Assembly: GCA_045646905.1 (NCBI GenBank)
Contig: JAZRLP010000038.1
Span: forward strand, 1-59,179
Origin: RGIG4079 sp045646905
GTDB lineage: Bacteria; Bacteroidota; Bacteroidia; Bacteroidales; Muribaculaceae
Direction: 5' to 3'
Length of the DNA stretch: 59,179 nucleotides
The notes under the pieces were generated by a model. That model saw only the letters and a program-made list of their open reading frames with translations. It had not been told where the DNA came from and searched no databases. The position numbers were made by a program, and so were the translations under genes. Positions 16,785-25,991 of this stretch are shown one piece after another (positions within the stretch are counted from its first letter, which is position 1; each line of letters opens with the position of its first letter).

Positions 16785-19700
16785 ATGAACATCTTTACTA
16801 AATTTTCAACAATTAAGAAAGCTGTTGCAGCAGCTGTCTTAATGACTTCGTTTGGTATGTCGGCTCAAATCGACATGTACGAAGTGGGTGATATGGGATT
16901 CCTCCGTACACCAATGGAAACAGCTAACGGTATTATTGTAACTAACAACCGTTACTCTGAAATCTACACTCTCAAAAACAATCAATTGACTCCTATTTTG
17001 AGAGCAAACAACTGTGGTCTTTACACCAACTTGAGCAAAGATGGCAAATATCTTGGTTTCAAAAGCTTCGACGCTCACGACTACCAAGCTCCTGCTATCC
17101 TTGATGTAACAACTGGTGCTGTTACTATTCTTGAAGACTATGTGTGGGAATGTGGTCAAGTTTCATTTGCTAACGATGGAACAATGGCTTACACTATGGG
17201 CAATAGCCTTATCATTCGCAAAGGCAATATGCGCAAAGCATTTGACCTTGGCTTCTACACCAACATCGCAAACATTTCGCCCGACGGTACTCAAGTTGCA
17301 TACAGCAATATCGAAGGCAAATCATTTATCATCAACATCACCACAGGTGCTAAAGAAACTCTTCCTGTGATTGATGGTTATCGCGCAATCTGGTCACCCG
17401 ACGGTGCTAAAATGGCTATCCAAACTGCAAATGGTGGCGTTATGGTTCGCGAAAACGCAACAAAACGCGTGTTTGACCTTGGCAAAGCTGAATCTGTAAA
17501 CTGGGCAAATAACTCAACCGAACTGATCGTTACTCGCGTTGACCGCAAAAACGAATTTGAAATCAATGGTAGCTCAATCAAACGCGTAAACTTTGATGGT
17601 TCAAACGAAATCACACTCGTGAACAATTCAAACAACCTCCCTGTTGACGCTATCCTCACATCTGACAACCAACTTTTGATTCCTTACAAAACAGGTGCAA
17701 AACGCGGTCTTGCAGTTAAAGATCTTCGCGCAGGTATCACTCCAATGGCAGCGTCTATTTCTGACAAATCAATGATTAAATTTGATAATGAAGAAGTTTT
17801 CGGTGGTCGTATTTCTGACCCTAACGATAATCCTAATATCAAACCTAGCCCAATACCTGCTGAAGGTACAATTGGCGAACTTGATATCCCTTATTTGAGC
17901 CAAGTTTATGACTCTCCAGCTGTTAATGGCTGTACAAAACACGGCTATGTAACATGTGCTCCTACATCGGCTTGTATGCACCTTGGTTACTATGGTCTTC
18001 TCCCACAAAAAACAACAACTCGTCGTTCGGGTGGTTCAATGGGTACATGTACACAAAAATATGCTCACGCAATTAGTGCAGTGTTTACTAACCTTGCAGG
18101 AAGTAAAACATTCAATGAATTAGCTTATGGTAATGGCTGTTCAAACGTTCCTGGTGGTTATGGTTACATGTGGAATGGTTCGAACTCTCCTGGTGGTGGC
18201 CGTATGGGTACATTCTACACCCTCAATGGTGCAACTTCAGCAACATACTGCTGGTCAGCATCTACTTCATGGAGCCAATTCTGCTCTGAAGCAGCTTCAG
18301 GTCGTCCTTATCCATTGTGTATCGCTCTTGACTCAGGTGGTCACTTGATTCTTGGTTTCCGTACAAACCAATACTATCGTGGTTCAGAAGGTGGTTTCGT
18401 AAGCCGTACAGGTTGCTTCGTATGTCATGACCCTTATGGTGATTGTAATGACAGCTATTGGGCTGACGATGATGGTCAACACTCTTCATATGACTGGTTA
18501 GGTTACAACTCAGGTCGTGCCAACATCGGTACTTGGTACTGGTCAATCAAAGTAGGTATTCCTGCAAGCGCAGCTCCTGGCACAACAGTTGAAGCAGGTG
18601 TGAAATGTGACCCTGCAAGCATCGAACTCGCTGGCGAAGTAGGTTCTACTGCTAATATATATAAAGATGTGAAAGTAACAGGTACTGCTCTTACAACAGA
18701 TATCTCTGTAAACAGTGCAACTTCAGCTATCACAGTTGAAAAACTTTCAGGTTGGAACGATCGCACAGGTGGTACAATCCGTCTTAAACTCAACACTAAC
18801 TTCTCTAAAGGTGCTGGTACATATGAAAGCTATGTAGCTGTTCAATCTACTTCATCTTACCGTGTGGAAATCGCTACTAAAGTAACTCTTACTGACCCTG
18901 CTGGTGCAACTAAAACTCCAACAATCGGCGTATCTCCTTCAAGCGTTTCAATGAACGCTAAAGTTGGCGAAACTGCTACTTCTTCTATCGCAGTAACAGG
19001 TACTGACCTCACAGCGAATATTGCTGCTGCTCTTGCTGGCGACGCTGCATTCTCTATCGACAACACATCACTTGGCACTTCAGGTGGTACTATCAAAGTT
19101 ACTTACAAACCTACTGCAGCTGGTAGCCACAGCGCAACTCTCACATTGTCATCAACTGGCGCTACTTCTAAAACAGTAACTATCAGTGGTACTGCAACTG
19201 CAGCTTCAGCTCCATCTACTCCTACCTACACTAAAGGTCTTACAAAAATTTGGCAAAACACTTCAAGTGTTCCAGGTACAGCAGCAGGTGGCGATGTTCG
19301 TTTCGCAGCTGTTTCAGGTGGCAAACTTCTTGTAAACGACAAAGCTAACAACAAGATTATGGAAGTTACTGCTTCAGGTTCTTCTAACCACTATGATCCT
19401 GCTTCAGTTCTTTCTGAATACTATGGCCAAGTTATCTCAACTGCTATCGGTTGTGACGATGCAGGCAACATCCTCGTATCAACTGGTTTCTCTGGCGTAG
19501 CTTCAGGACAAAACTTCGCAGTTATCTCTGCCGACCTCAAATCAACTTACAAAATTGACTTGAGCGCTATCGAAGGTTACACTCCAGCTCGATTCGACCA
19601 ATTGGGCCGTATCCGTGGTAACATGCTTTCAAGCGAAGGTGGTTATGCATTCATCGTTCCTAACGGCGGTACTAAAGTGCTTGTTGTTAAGATTAAGAAT

Positions 19701-20384
19701 GGTGCTGTTGACACTGAATATACTCAAGTAACTAACGCAATCGCTGGCGTAGCTCTCAATACATCAGCTTGTCCTCAACCAGCATTTGCAACTGTTGCTG
19801 AAATCGACGCTCTTATGGATGACAATGGCGACTTGTCAAATGCGTTCATCATGCGTTCTCGTGGTACTCCTGGTTCAGTATTTGCATGGAATGATGGCAA
19901 CACCGATATGGTTAAAGCTTGGACATTCTCTACTGCCGACGGCGGTTGCACAACTGCTAACGCATCGGTTGAAGGTTTCGACTGGTTTACTCTCAAAGGC
20001 AAATCATACTTCATTATGCCTGTAACTACCGATGGTACAACTGGTACTCGTGGTTCTAACTTCGCTATCTATGACGAAGAAGGCACTGCAGTTGCTACAT
20101 GGACCGAAGGTCAAAAAGCAGGTCTTGGTGCTTGTATGGGTAGCTTCATCGTAGTTCCTAATGATGATGTATCGGTTTACATCTACCACTTCGTTCCTGG
20201 CACAGTTGCTGAAAAACTCATCTTCGCTGTTGACTCTACTTCAGGCGTAGAAAACTTTGAAACTGAAGACGCAAACGCACCTGTTGAATACTACAATCTC
20301 CAAGGTGTGAAAGTTGCTAATCCTTCTAATGGTATCTTCATCAAAGTTCAAGGCAACAAAGCATCTAAAGTGCTTGTAAAATAA
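16785..20384 (+). CDS. Secreted C39-like cysteine peptidase with two propellers (long paralogue)
   Basis: 1199 residues. Signal peptide to about residue 28; a TolB/WD-like propeller (about 30-330, with repeats such as NISPDGTQVAYSN and IWSPDGAKMAIQ). Next comes a C39-like peptidase domain (about 365-590), starting IPYLSQVYDSP and holding a plausible triad of Cys391 (VTCAPTSACMHLGYYG), His520 (GGHLILGF) and Asp549 (HDPYGD). A BACON-like module (about 605-705), an Ig-like module (about 713-805), a second propeller-like region (about 815-1150) and a C-terminal sorting domain (YYNLQGVKVANPSNGIFIK) follow. It is probably exported and surface-attached, cleaving proteins or peptides. The next gene is a close paralogue lacking the Ig-like module. 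Confidence 0.75.
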   Translation: MNIFTKFSTIKKAVAAAVLMTSFGMSAQIDMYEVGDMGFLRTPMETANGIIVTNNRYSEIYTLKNNQLTPILRANNCGLYTNLSKDGKYLGFKSFDAHDYQAPAILDVTTGAVTILEDYVWECGQVSFANDGTMAYTMGNSLIIRKGNMRKAFDLGFYTNIANISPDGTQVAYSNIEGKSFIINITTGAKETLPVIDGYRAIWSPDGAKMAIQTANGGVMVRENATKRVFDLGKAESVNWANNSTELIVTRVDRKNEFEINGSSIKRVNFDGSNEITLVNNSNNLPVDAILTSDNQLLIPYKTGAKRGLAVKDLRAGITPMAASISDKSMIKFDNEEVFGGRISDPNDNPNIKPSPIPAEGTIGELDIPYLSQVYDSPAVNGCTKHGYVTCAPTSACMHLGYYGLLPQKTTTRRSGGSMGTCTQKYAHAISAVFTNLAGSKTFNELAYGNGCSNVPGGYGYMWNGSNSPGGGRMGTFYTLNGATSATYCWSASTSWSQFCSEAASGRPYPLCIALDSGGHLILGFRTNQYYRGSEGGFVSRTGCFVCHDPYGDCNDSYWADDDGQHSSYDWLGYNSGRANIGTWYWSIKVGIPASAAPGTTVEAGVKCDPASIELAGEVGSTANIYKDVKVTGTALTTDISVNSATSAITVEKLSGWNDRTGGTIRLKLNTNFSKGAGTYESYVAVQSTSSYRVEIATKVTLTDPAGATKTPTIGVSPSSVSMNAKVGETATSSIAVTGTDLTANIAAALAGDAAFSIDNTSLGTSGGTIKVTYKPTAAGSHSATLTLSSTGATSKTVTISGTATAASAPSTPTYTKGLTKIWQNTSSVPGTAAGGDVRFAAVSGGKLLVNDKANNKIMEVTASGSSNHYDPASVLSEYYGQVISTAIGCDDAGNILVSTGFSGVASGQNFAVISADLKSTYKIDLSAIEGYTPARFDQLGRIRGNMLSSEGGYAFIVPNGGTKVLVVKIKNGAVDTEYTQVTNAIAGVALNTSACPQPAFATVAEIDALMDDNGDLSNAFIMRSRGTPGSVFAWNDGNTDMVKAWTFSTADGGCTTANASVEGFDWFTLKGKSYFIMPVTTDGTTGTRGSNFAIYDEEGTAVATWTEGQKAGLGACMGSFIVVPNDDVSVYIYHFVPGTVAEKLIFAVDSTSGVENFETEDANAPVEYYNLQGVKVANPSNGIFIKVQGNKASKVLVK

Positions 20385-20414
20385 TGCATAATTAATAATG
20401 CATAATTCATAATG

Positions 20415-20447
20415 AGCGAGCAGTCCATTGGGCTGCTCGCTTTGTTT
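20415..20447 (+). terminator. Terminator after long C39-like gene
   Basis: Twelve pairs with one G-U (20415-20426 with 20430-20441), 3-base loop, then TTGTTT. Nearly the same sequence follows the second paralogue at 24009, so the duplication included the terminator. Confidence 0.8.
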
Positions 20448-20608
20448 ATACTTTTTCACCACTCCAAATGATATTGCCCCTATAAAAATGGAAAGTAGTG
20501 GGCAAAAAGAATCTCTATCGCAAAATTCAACAATTAAGAGTTCTTCTTACATAATTCACCCGTATAACTAAAAAATCTTAATTTTTTATTTTTATAAATT
20601 TTTATGCC

Positions 20609-20616
20609 TATATTTG
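20609..20616 (+). promoter_or_regulatory. -7 box for second C39-like peptidase gene
   Basis: TATATTTG, 53 bases before the ATG; no clear -33 TTG. The sequence around it differs from the promoter of the first paralogue, so the two genes may be controlled separately. Confidence 0.5.
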
Positions 20617-20669
20617 CCGACTCATATGCATATTTATAAAAAAAACTAAATCTAATTAAATAATTTCTC

Positions 20670-23600
20670 ATGAGCATTTTTACTAAATTATCAACAATCA
20701 AGAAAGCCATCTTGGCATCTTTCTTGATGACTTCAGTAGTTGCGTCGGCTCAAATCGACAACTATGAAGTGGGCAACATGGGATTCCTTCGCACTCCAAT
20801 GGAATCGGCGAATGGTATCATCATGACAAACAATCACTATTCTGAAATTTATGCCCTAAAAGGTGACAAGTTGACAACCCTATTAAAAGCCAACAACTGT
20901 GGACTTTACACCAATTTGAGCAAAGATGGCAAGTATTTAGGATTTAAGAGCTTTGATGCTCACGACTATCAAGCTCCCGCCATTCTTGATGTAACAACAG
21001 GCGCTGTAACCATTCTTGAAGACTATGTTTATGAATGTGGACAAGTATCTTTTGCAAACGATGGGACAATGGCTTACACAATGGGCAATAGCCTCATCAT
21101 TCGCAAAGGCAATATGCGCAAAGCATTTGACCTTGGCTTCTACACCAATATTGCCAACATTTCGCCCGATGGCTCTCAAGTTGCATATAGTAACATCGAA
21201 GGACACTCATTCATAATCAACCTTACTACTGGCGCAAAAGAAGAAATTCCCGTACTCGACGGCTATCGCGCAAAATGGTCGCCCGACGGAAGCAAAATGG
21301 CAATCCAAACTGTTACAGGTGGCGTGTTCGTTCGTGAAAACAGTTCTAAACGCATATTTGACCTTGGCAAAGTTGAATCGGTTGAATGGGCTAACAATTC
21401 AAGCGAATTGATTATAACAAAACAAAATCGCGACAACAAATTCATTTTGCTTAACAGCGAAATCAAACGCGTAAACTTTGATGGCTCAAATGAAATTACT
21501 CTCGTAAAAGCATCTGACAATCTTCCTATCGATGCGATTCTCACCACCGATAATTGCCTTGTAATCCCTTATAAAACAGGCGAAAAACGTGGTCTTGCGG
21601 TAAAAAATCTTCGTACAGGCATCACGCCTATGGCTGCATCGATAAACGATGTATCGATAATTAAATTTGATGAAGAGGATGTTGTAGGTGGACGCATTTC
21701 CAACCCTAACAACAACAAATACATCAAACCAAGTCCAATCCCTGCCGATGGAACTATCGGAAACCTTGATATTCCTTACCTTAACCAAGTATATGACTCT
21801 CCATCGATGAGTGGATGTACAAGTTATGGTCATTCAACATGTGCAGCAACTGCAGCATGTATGCACTTGGGTTACTTTGGTCTACTTAATCAAAAAGCAA
21901 CAAAGAATCGTTACGATGGTACTACTAAATATTATGCCTATGCTATTGGCGAAATATACACCAGCAAAGACGGCAAATACACATTTAATACCGGACGATA
22001 TAAAAACTGTGCAACTATTTATGGAGGCTATGGTTATATGTGGGGTAAAGGAAGCCCCGGTGGTGGCCAAATGGGTGAATTCTATACCCTCAACGGTTGT
22101 ACTAAAGCCGTTTATACCGAATCGGCAAGTACTTGTTGGAGTCAAATGAAATCGGAAGCAATAGCAGGACGTCCTTATCCTATTTGTGTTGAATTGTCCA
22201 CAAGCAGTGGCCACTTGATTCTTGGGTTCCGTACCGACTGCTATTATCGTGGCTCAGAAGGTGGCTTTGTTACAAGAAAAGGCACATTTGTAAACCACGA
22301 CCCATATGGAGACCACAACGAACGTTCTTGGCCTAACAATGTTGGGGAACACTCTTCATATGACTGGCCTGGATATAACAGTGGTCGCGCCAACCTCAAC
22401 ACTTGCTATTGGGGGATTTTGGTTACACTCCCTTCTGGAGCTACACCAGGCACTTCTTCTGAAGTAGGAATTAAATGTGACCCTACAAGCATTGAACTCA
22501 CTGGAGAAGTAAACTCTACTGCTAACATTTATAAAGACGTAAAAGTAACAGGTTCTGGTCTTTCTACCGATATCTCGGTAAACAGTGCTACTTCAGCTAT
22601 CACAGTTGAAAAACTCTCGGGTTGGGACGATCGCACTGGTGGTACAATTCGCCTCAAACTCAACACTAACTTCACAAAAGGTGCTGGTACATATGACAGC
22701 TACGTAGCCGTTCAATCTACTTCATCATATCGTGTTGAAATCGCCACTAAAGTAATTCTTACCGACCCAGCAGGAGAAGAAACTCCTTCTACTCCTTCTA
22801 CTCCTTCTATTGAAAAAGGATTAACACAAATTTGGAAAAATACTTCAAGCATTCCAGGTTCGGCTGCTGGTGGCGATGTGCGTTTTGCAGCAGTATCTAA
22901 TGGCAAACTTCTTGCTATTGACAAAGCTAACCTTAAAATTATTGAATTGACCGAAAATGGCCAAAATGATTATTACGATTGTACATCAGCCTTATCAACA
23001 CATTGGAGCGCATCCAATATGGGACCTGCAATCGGTTGTGATGATGCAGGCAATATTCTCATTCACTGTGGTTGGCCCGATGGAGGTTCAGGTAGCAACT
23101 TTGTTTTAATATCAGCCGACCTCAAGTCAACTTATAAGATTGATTTAAGTTCTATCGAAGGATATACCCCTGCACGTGTTGATCAAATGGGTCGCATTCG
23201 TGGCAATATGCTTTCAAACGAAGGTGGTTACGCATTTATTTGTCCTAACGGTGGTACTGAGGCACTTGTCTTTAAAGTTGTGAATGGAGCTATTGATACC
23301 GATTATTCTCAAGTAACAAACAATATCGGAGATTCATTTGGCACACTCTCTACATCATGTTGTGCGCAACCTGCATATGAAACAGTAGCCGAAATCGATG
23401 CTTTGTTGGATGACAACAACGATTTGTCTAATGCATTTATCTTGCGCAATCGATCTTATGCCGATCAAATATTGGGTTGGGATAGTAATAATTCTGCGCT
23501 CACTAATATTTGCAAATTCACAAGTACAACAACAGAAGGTTATACTACCAAAAACGCGTCACAAGAAGGCTTTGATTGGTTTACTCTAAAAGACAAATCA

Positions 23601-23978
23601 TACTATATTGTTCCATTATCATCTGACGGCACTACCAACGGACGCAGTTCTGCTTGGGCAATATTCAATCAAAATGATGAAATTGTTGCTTATCATGCCG
23701 AGAGCCTAAAAACTGGCTTAGGTCAAGGAATGGGTAGTTTCATTGCTGTACCTAACAATGATGTTTCGGTTTACATCTATCACTTCATTGCCGGCACAGT
23801 TGCCGAGAAATTTATTTATGCAGCTGAAAAAACATCGGGCATTGACAATGTAGAAATTGAAAACAGTGATGCACCTATTGAATACTACAACCTCCAAGGT
23901 GTGAAAGTTGCTAATCCTTCAAATGGCATCTTCATCAAAGTTCAAGGCAACAAAGCATCTAAAGTTCTTGTAAAATAA
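20670..23978 (+). CDS. Secreted C39-like cysteine peptidase with two propellers (short paralogue)
   Basis: 1102 residues, collinear with the gene upstream: signal peptide, N-terminal TolB-like propeller, C39-like domain with Cys391 (STCAATAACMHLGYFG), His515 (SGHLILGF) and Asp544 (HDPYGD), BACON-like module, second propeller and the same C-terminal sorting domain. The Ig-like module of the first copy is missing; in its place is a short linker of TPS repeats (PSTPSTPS). Identity is very high in the first propeller and the last 30 residues and lower around the substrate side of the peptidase domain, as if specificity had diverged. Same predicted location and role: secreted or surface peptidase of unknown substrate. 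Confidence 0.75.
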   Translation: MSIFTKLSTIKKAILASFLMTSVVASAQIDNYEVGNMGFLRTPMESANGIIMTNNHYSEIYALKGDKLTTLLKANNCGLYTNLSKDGKYLGFKSFDAHDYQAPAILDVTTGAVTILEDYVYECGQVSFANDGTMAYTMGNSLIIRKGNMRKAFDLGFYTNIANISPDGSQVAYSNIEGHSFIINLTTGAKEEIPVLDGYRAKWSPDGSKMAIQTVTGGVFVRENSSKRIFDLGKVESVEWANNSSELIITKQNRDNKFILLNSEIKRVNFDGSNEITLVKASDNLPIDAILTTDNCLVIPYKTGEKRGLAVKNLRTGITPMAASINDVSIIKFDEEDVVGGRISNPNNNKYIKPSPIPADGTIGNLDIPYLNQVYDSPSMSGCTSYGHSTCAATAACMHLGYFGLLNQKATKNRYDGTTKYYAYAIGEIYTSKDGKYTFNTGRYKNCATIYGGYGYMWGKGSPGGGQMGEFYTLNGCTKAVYTESASTCWSQMKSEAIAGRPYPICVELSTSSGHLILGFRTDCYYRGSEGGFVTRKGTFVNHDPYGDHNERSWPNNVGEHSSYDWPGYNSGRANLNTCYWGILVTLPSGATPGTSSEVGIKCDPTSIELTGEVNSTANIYKDVKVTGSGLSTDISVNSATSAITVEKLSGWDDRTGGTIRLKLNTNFTKGAGTYDSYVAVQSTSSYRVEIATKVILTDPAGEETPSTPSTPSIEKGLTQIWKNTSSIPGSAAGGDVRFAAVSNGKLLAIDKANLKIIELTENGQNDYYDCTSALSTHWSASNMGPAIGCDDAGNILIHCGWPDGGSGSNFVLISADLKSTYKIDLSSIEGYTPARVDQMGRIRGNMLSNEGGYAFICPNGGTEALVFKVVNGAIDTDYSQVTNNIGDSFGTLSTSCCAQPAYETVAEIDALLDDNNDLSNAFILRNRSYADQILGWDSNNSALTNICKFTSTTTEGYTTKNASQEGFDWFTLKDKSYYIVPLSSDGTTNGRSSAWAIFNQNDEIVAYHAESLKTGLGQGMGSFIAVPNNDVSVYIYHFIAGTVAEKFIYAAEKTSGIDNVEIENSDAPIEYYNLQGVKVANPSNGIFIKVQGNKASKVLVK

Positions 23979-24008
23979 TGCATAATTAAAATTGCATAAC
24001 AGATAATG

Positions 24009-24041
24009 AGCGAGCAATCCTTTGGGTTGCTCGCTTTTTTT
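24009..24041 (+). terminator. Terminator after short C39-like gene
   Basis: Twelve-pair stem (24009-24020 with 24024-24035), loop TTT, then T residues to 24041. Confidence 0.85.
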
Positions 24042-24129
24042 AGTAAGTAATACCACCCAGGATTATACTCCATTCTCATCTATTAAACTGTAGAAATCAG
24101 ACAGCAAATCACTTTTTAACAAAAACACA

Positions 24130-24159
24130 TTGTTATTCTGCAAATTATCACTAAATTTG
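24130..24159 (+). promoter_or_regulatory. Orphan promoter between peptidase gene and rpsU
   Basis: TTG at 24130-24132, a 19-base spacer and TAAATTTG at 24152-24159: as good a match as the rpsU promoter. No coding frame of useful length follows before rpsU, whose own promoter lies 230 bases further on. Confidence 0.6.
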
Positions 24160-24160
24160 C

Positions 24161-24213
24161 ACTCGATTTTATCGACAACGCCTCTCGGCTACGATAGAAT
24201 TAAAAATACGAGT
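24161..24213 (+). ncRNA. Candidate structured small RNA or long rpsU leader
   Basis: Immediately after the orphan promoter the sequence folds in three stacked parts: ACTCG (24161-24165) with CGAGT (24209-24213); ATTTTATCG (24166-24174) with CGATAGAAT (24192-24200, one G-U); and an inner GCC/GGC hairpin with loop TCTC. An 8-base bulge lies on the 3' side. Beyond it (24214-24360) the DNA is AT-rich with a purine run GGAAGGGGG near 24267-24275 but no frame worth calling. No known RNA family is recognised. Confidence 0.35.
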
Positions 24214-24366
24214 AAAACAATTGATATTATTTAAACAAAAAACTTCATAATACACTCTATATAAGGAAGGGGGATTGAATTATACGAAGATATATTCATT
24301 TAAAATAACACTCTAAGTATTTTTCAAGACATTTTTTGTAAAAATAGCAAGAAATGGGCGAAAAAG

Positions 24367-24398
24367 TTTTGACATATTGAAAAGTATGCGTAACTTTG
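24367..24398 (+). promoter_or_regulatory. rpsU promoter
   Basis: TTTTG at 24367-24371, a 19-base spacer and TAACTTTG at 24391-24398; leader of about 45 bases. Confidence 0.75.
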
Positions 24399-24447
24399 TG
24401 CCCGCAAAATAATTTATAGATAATAACTCAAAAATAATTATAACAAA

Positions 24448-24639
24448 ATGATCATCGTACAAGTAAAAGAAGGCGAAAACATCGAAAAAGCTTTAAAGAA
24501 ATTCAAACGTAAATTTGAAAAGACTGGCATCGTTAAAGAACTCCGTAGCCGTCAAGCATTCCAAAAACCATCAGTGACTAATCGTAAAAAAATGATGAAA
24601 GCTGTTTATGTACAAAAATTACGCTCGGTTGAAGATTAA
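24448..24639 (+). CDS. rpsU: 30S ribosomal protein S21
   Basis: 63 residues, basic, full length. The sequence IVQVKEGENIEKALKKFKRKFEKTG and the C-terminal KPSVTNRKKMMKAVYVQKLR-type basic helix are characteristic of bS21, which sits near the anti-Shine-Dalgarno end of 16S rRNA in the small subunit. In Bacteroidetes S21 is thought to help hide the anti-SD, fitting the lack of SD sequences seen here. First gene of a likely rpsU-xerC-hpf unit. Confidence 0.96.
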   Translation: MIIVQVKEGENIEKALKKFKRKFEKTGIVKELRSRQAFQKPSVTNRKKMMKAVYVQKLRSVED

Positions 24640-24693
24640 TTAAAAATTTCTCCTATTTTATTTGGAAAATTAAAAAGAAAAGCATAAATTCGT

Positions 24694-24733
24694 AGTTACA
24701 GAATAGATTGATGGCAGGACCTCAATCGTAACT
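24694..24733 (+). other. Stem-loop in the rpsU-xerC gap
   Basis: AGTTAC (24694-24699) pairs with GTAACT (24728-24733), and GATTGA (24706-24711) with TCAATC (24722-24727), with a 6-base bulge on the 5' side and a loop of about 10. The structure ends 11 bases before the xerC ATG, so it could affect xerC translation or processing of the transcript. No T run follows, so it is not a terminator. Confidence 0.4.
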
Positions 24734-24743
24734 CGAAGAAAAT

Positions 24744-25646
24744 ATGCTTGTTAATGCTTTTCTAACATATATACGGTGTGAACTGAATCTTTCGGTTCAC
24801 ACCGTTTCGTCATATAAGCGCGATATTGAACAATGGCGCGAATATGCCACAGGAGGAAAGATTGACACATTTGAACCCCGAGATGTTACCACCAACGACC
24901 TTCGTGTGTGGGTGGCTCAACTCTCGACCGACGGCATATCAACTCGTTCTATTCAGCGCAAAATACAAGCCCTTCGCGCTTTTTATCGCTACCTCAATCG
25001 TTACCATGATGTCAACAACAATCCGGCTGCCGAGCTACAATTATCGCGTACAAAAAAAGAACTACCTGTTTACATAAGACCAAGCGAAACATCGGCAATA
25101 TTTGACTCGGCATGGGATAAAGATGATTTCATCTCTACACGCGACCATCTTATTTTGCTCATGTTCTACTCTACTGGAATGCGTTGTAGTGAACTCGAAA
25201 CTCTCACCGATATCAATGTTGACACACACAAGTGTGAACTAAAAGTGCTTGGGAAGCGTAATAAAGAAAGAATCATTCCTTTTGGCAACGAAATGCGCGA
25301 AATCATAAATCAATATAGAGCACTACGAGATGATTTAACGGGTTCAACCCCCACCCGTTTTTTCACTCGTCCCACAGGCGAGCCTATGTATCGCAAACTC
25401 ATATACAACATTGTGCATCGAGAGCTCACCAATGCCGGAGTACATTCATCGCGACAAAGTCCACATGTGCTACGCCACTCATTTGCATCGGATATGCTCA
25501 ACAATGGAGCCGATTTAAATGCAGTTCAACAACTTTTAGGACATCAATCACTTGCCACAACGCAAGTGTACACACATATAACATACCGTGAGTTAAAACT
25601 TAATTATCAACACGCACATCCACGTGCACTAAAAAAAGGAGGATAA
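24744..25646 (+). CDS. xerC: XerC/D-type tyrosine recombinase
   Basis: 300 residues. The N-terminal SAM-like DNA-binding part (about 1-90) has SVHTVSSYKRDIEQW and RKIQALRAFYRYL. The C-terminal catalytic domain has Arg147 (STGMRCSEL), His241 and Arg244 (HVLRHSF), His267 (LLGHQSL) and the nucleophile Tyr276 (TQVYTH). Xer recombinases resolve chromosome dimers at dif near FtsK. The conserved setting between rpsU and hpf, and the absence of any mobile-element border, argue for the housekeeping enzyme rather than an integrase; XerC versus XerD is not decided by the sequence alone. Confidence 0.88.
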   Translation: MLVNAFLTYIRCELNLSVHTVSSYKRDIEQWREYATGGKIDTFEPRDVTTNDLRVWVAQLSTDGISTRSIQRKIQALRAFYRYLNRYHDVNNNPAAELQLSRTKKELPVYIRPSETSAIFDSAWDKDDFISTRDHLILLMFYSTGMRCSELETLTDINVDTHKCELKVLGKRNKERIIPFGNEMREIINQYRALRDDLTGSTPTRFFTRPTGEPMYRKLIYNIVHRELTNAGVHSSRQSPHVLRHSFASDMLNNGADLNAVQQLLGHQSLATTQVYTHITYRELKLNYQHAHPRALKKGG

Positions 25647-25647
25647 T

Positions 25648-25941
25648 ATGGAACTAAAAATTAAAGCCATCCACTTCGACATCGCTGAAAAACTTGAACA
25701 GTTTATCAACAAGAAGACCGAACGACTCGCACGCAAAAACGAGGACATCTCAACAATTGATGTATCTCTAAAAGTAGTAAAACCCGAAACAGCAATGAAT
25801 AAAGAGGCAATTATAAAAGTTGCAGTACCTCAACACGACGATATAGTAGCCTCAAAAACTGCCGACACATTTGAAGAAGCAATCGACATGTGCCTCGATG
25901 CAATCGAACGCCAACTCGAAAAAATCAAAGGCAAGAAATAG
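25648..25941 (+). CDS. hpf: Ribosome hibernation-promoting factor (short HPF)
   Basis: 97 residues, the short HPF/RaiA class without the C-terminal dimerisation domain. ELKIKAIHFDIAEKLEQFINKKTERL and KVAVPQHDDIVASKTADTFEEAIDMCLDAIERQLEKIK-type strands and helices fit the fold. It binds the decoding centre of the 30S subunit in stationary phase. It starts one base after the xerC stop codon and ends before a clear terminator, so it is translated with xerC and closes the unit. Confidence 0.92.
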   Translation: MELKIKAIHFDIAEKLEQFINKKTERLARKNEDISTIDVSLKVVKPETAMNKEAIIKVAVPQHDDIVASKTADTFEEAIDMCLDAIERQLEKIKGKK

Positions 25942-25965
25942 TCAATAATCATTCTTTTAACCATA

Positions 25966-25991
25966 AGCCCTACCCAGTGTAGGGCTTTTTG
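25966..25991 (+). terminator. hpf terminator
   Basis: Eight-pair stem (25966-25973 with 25979-25986), 5-base loop CCAGT, then TTTTTG. Its T run doubles as the -33 element of the next promoter. Confidence 0.8.

Noticed and set aside
22785..22812. Short tandem repeat ACTCCTTCT in the second C39-like gene
   Set aside because: It encodes the Thr-Pro-Ser linker between modules and is in frame; ordinary linker expansion, not a separate repeat element.
24036..24447. Possible CRISPR or insertion-sequence remnant in the longest gene-free stretch of this region
   Set aside because: No repeated units, terminal inverted repeats or transposase fragments are present; only promoters and one foldable segment are supported.
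24744..25646. Tyrosine recombinase as integrase of a mobile element
   Set aside because: It sits in the housekeeping order rpsU-xerC-hpf, has the length and motifs of Xer proteins, and no attachment-site repeats flank it.
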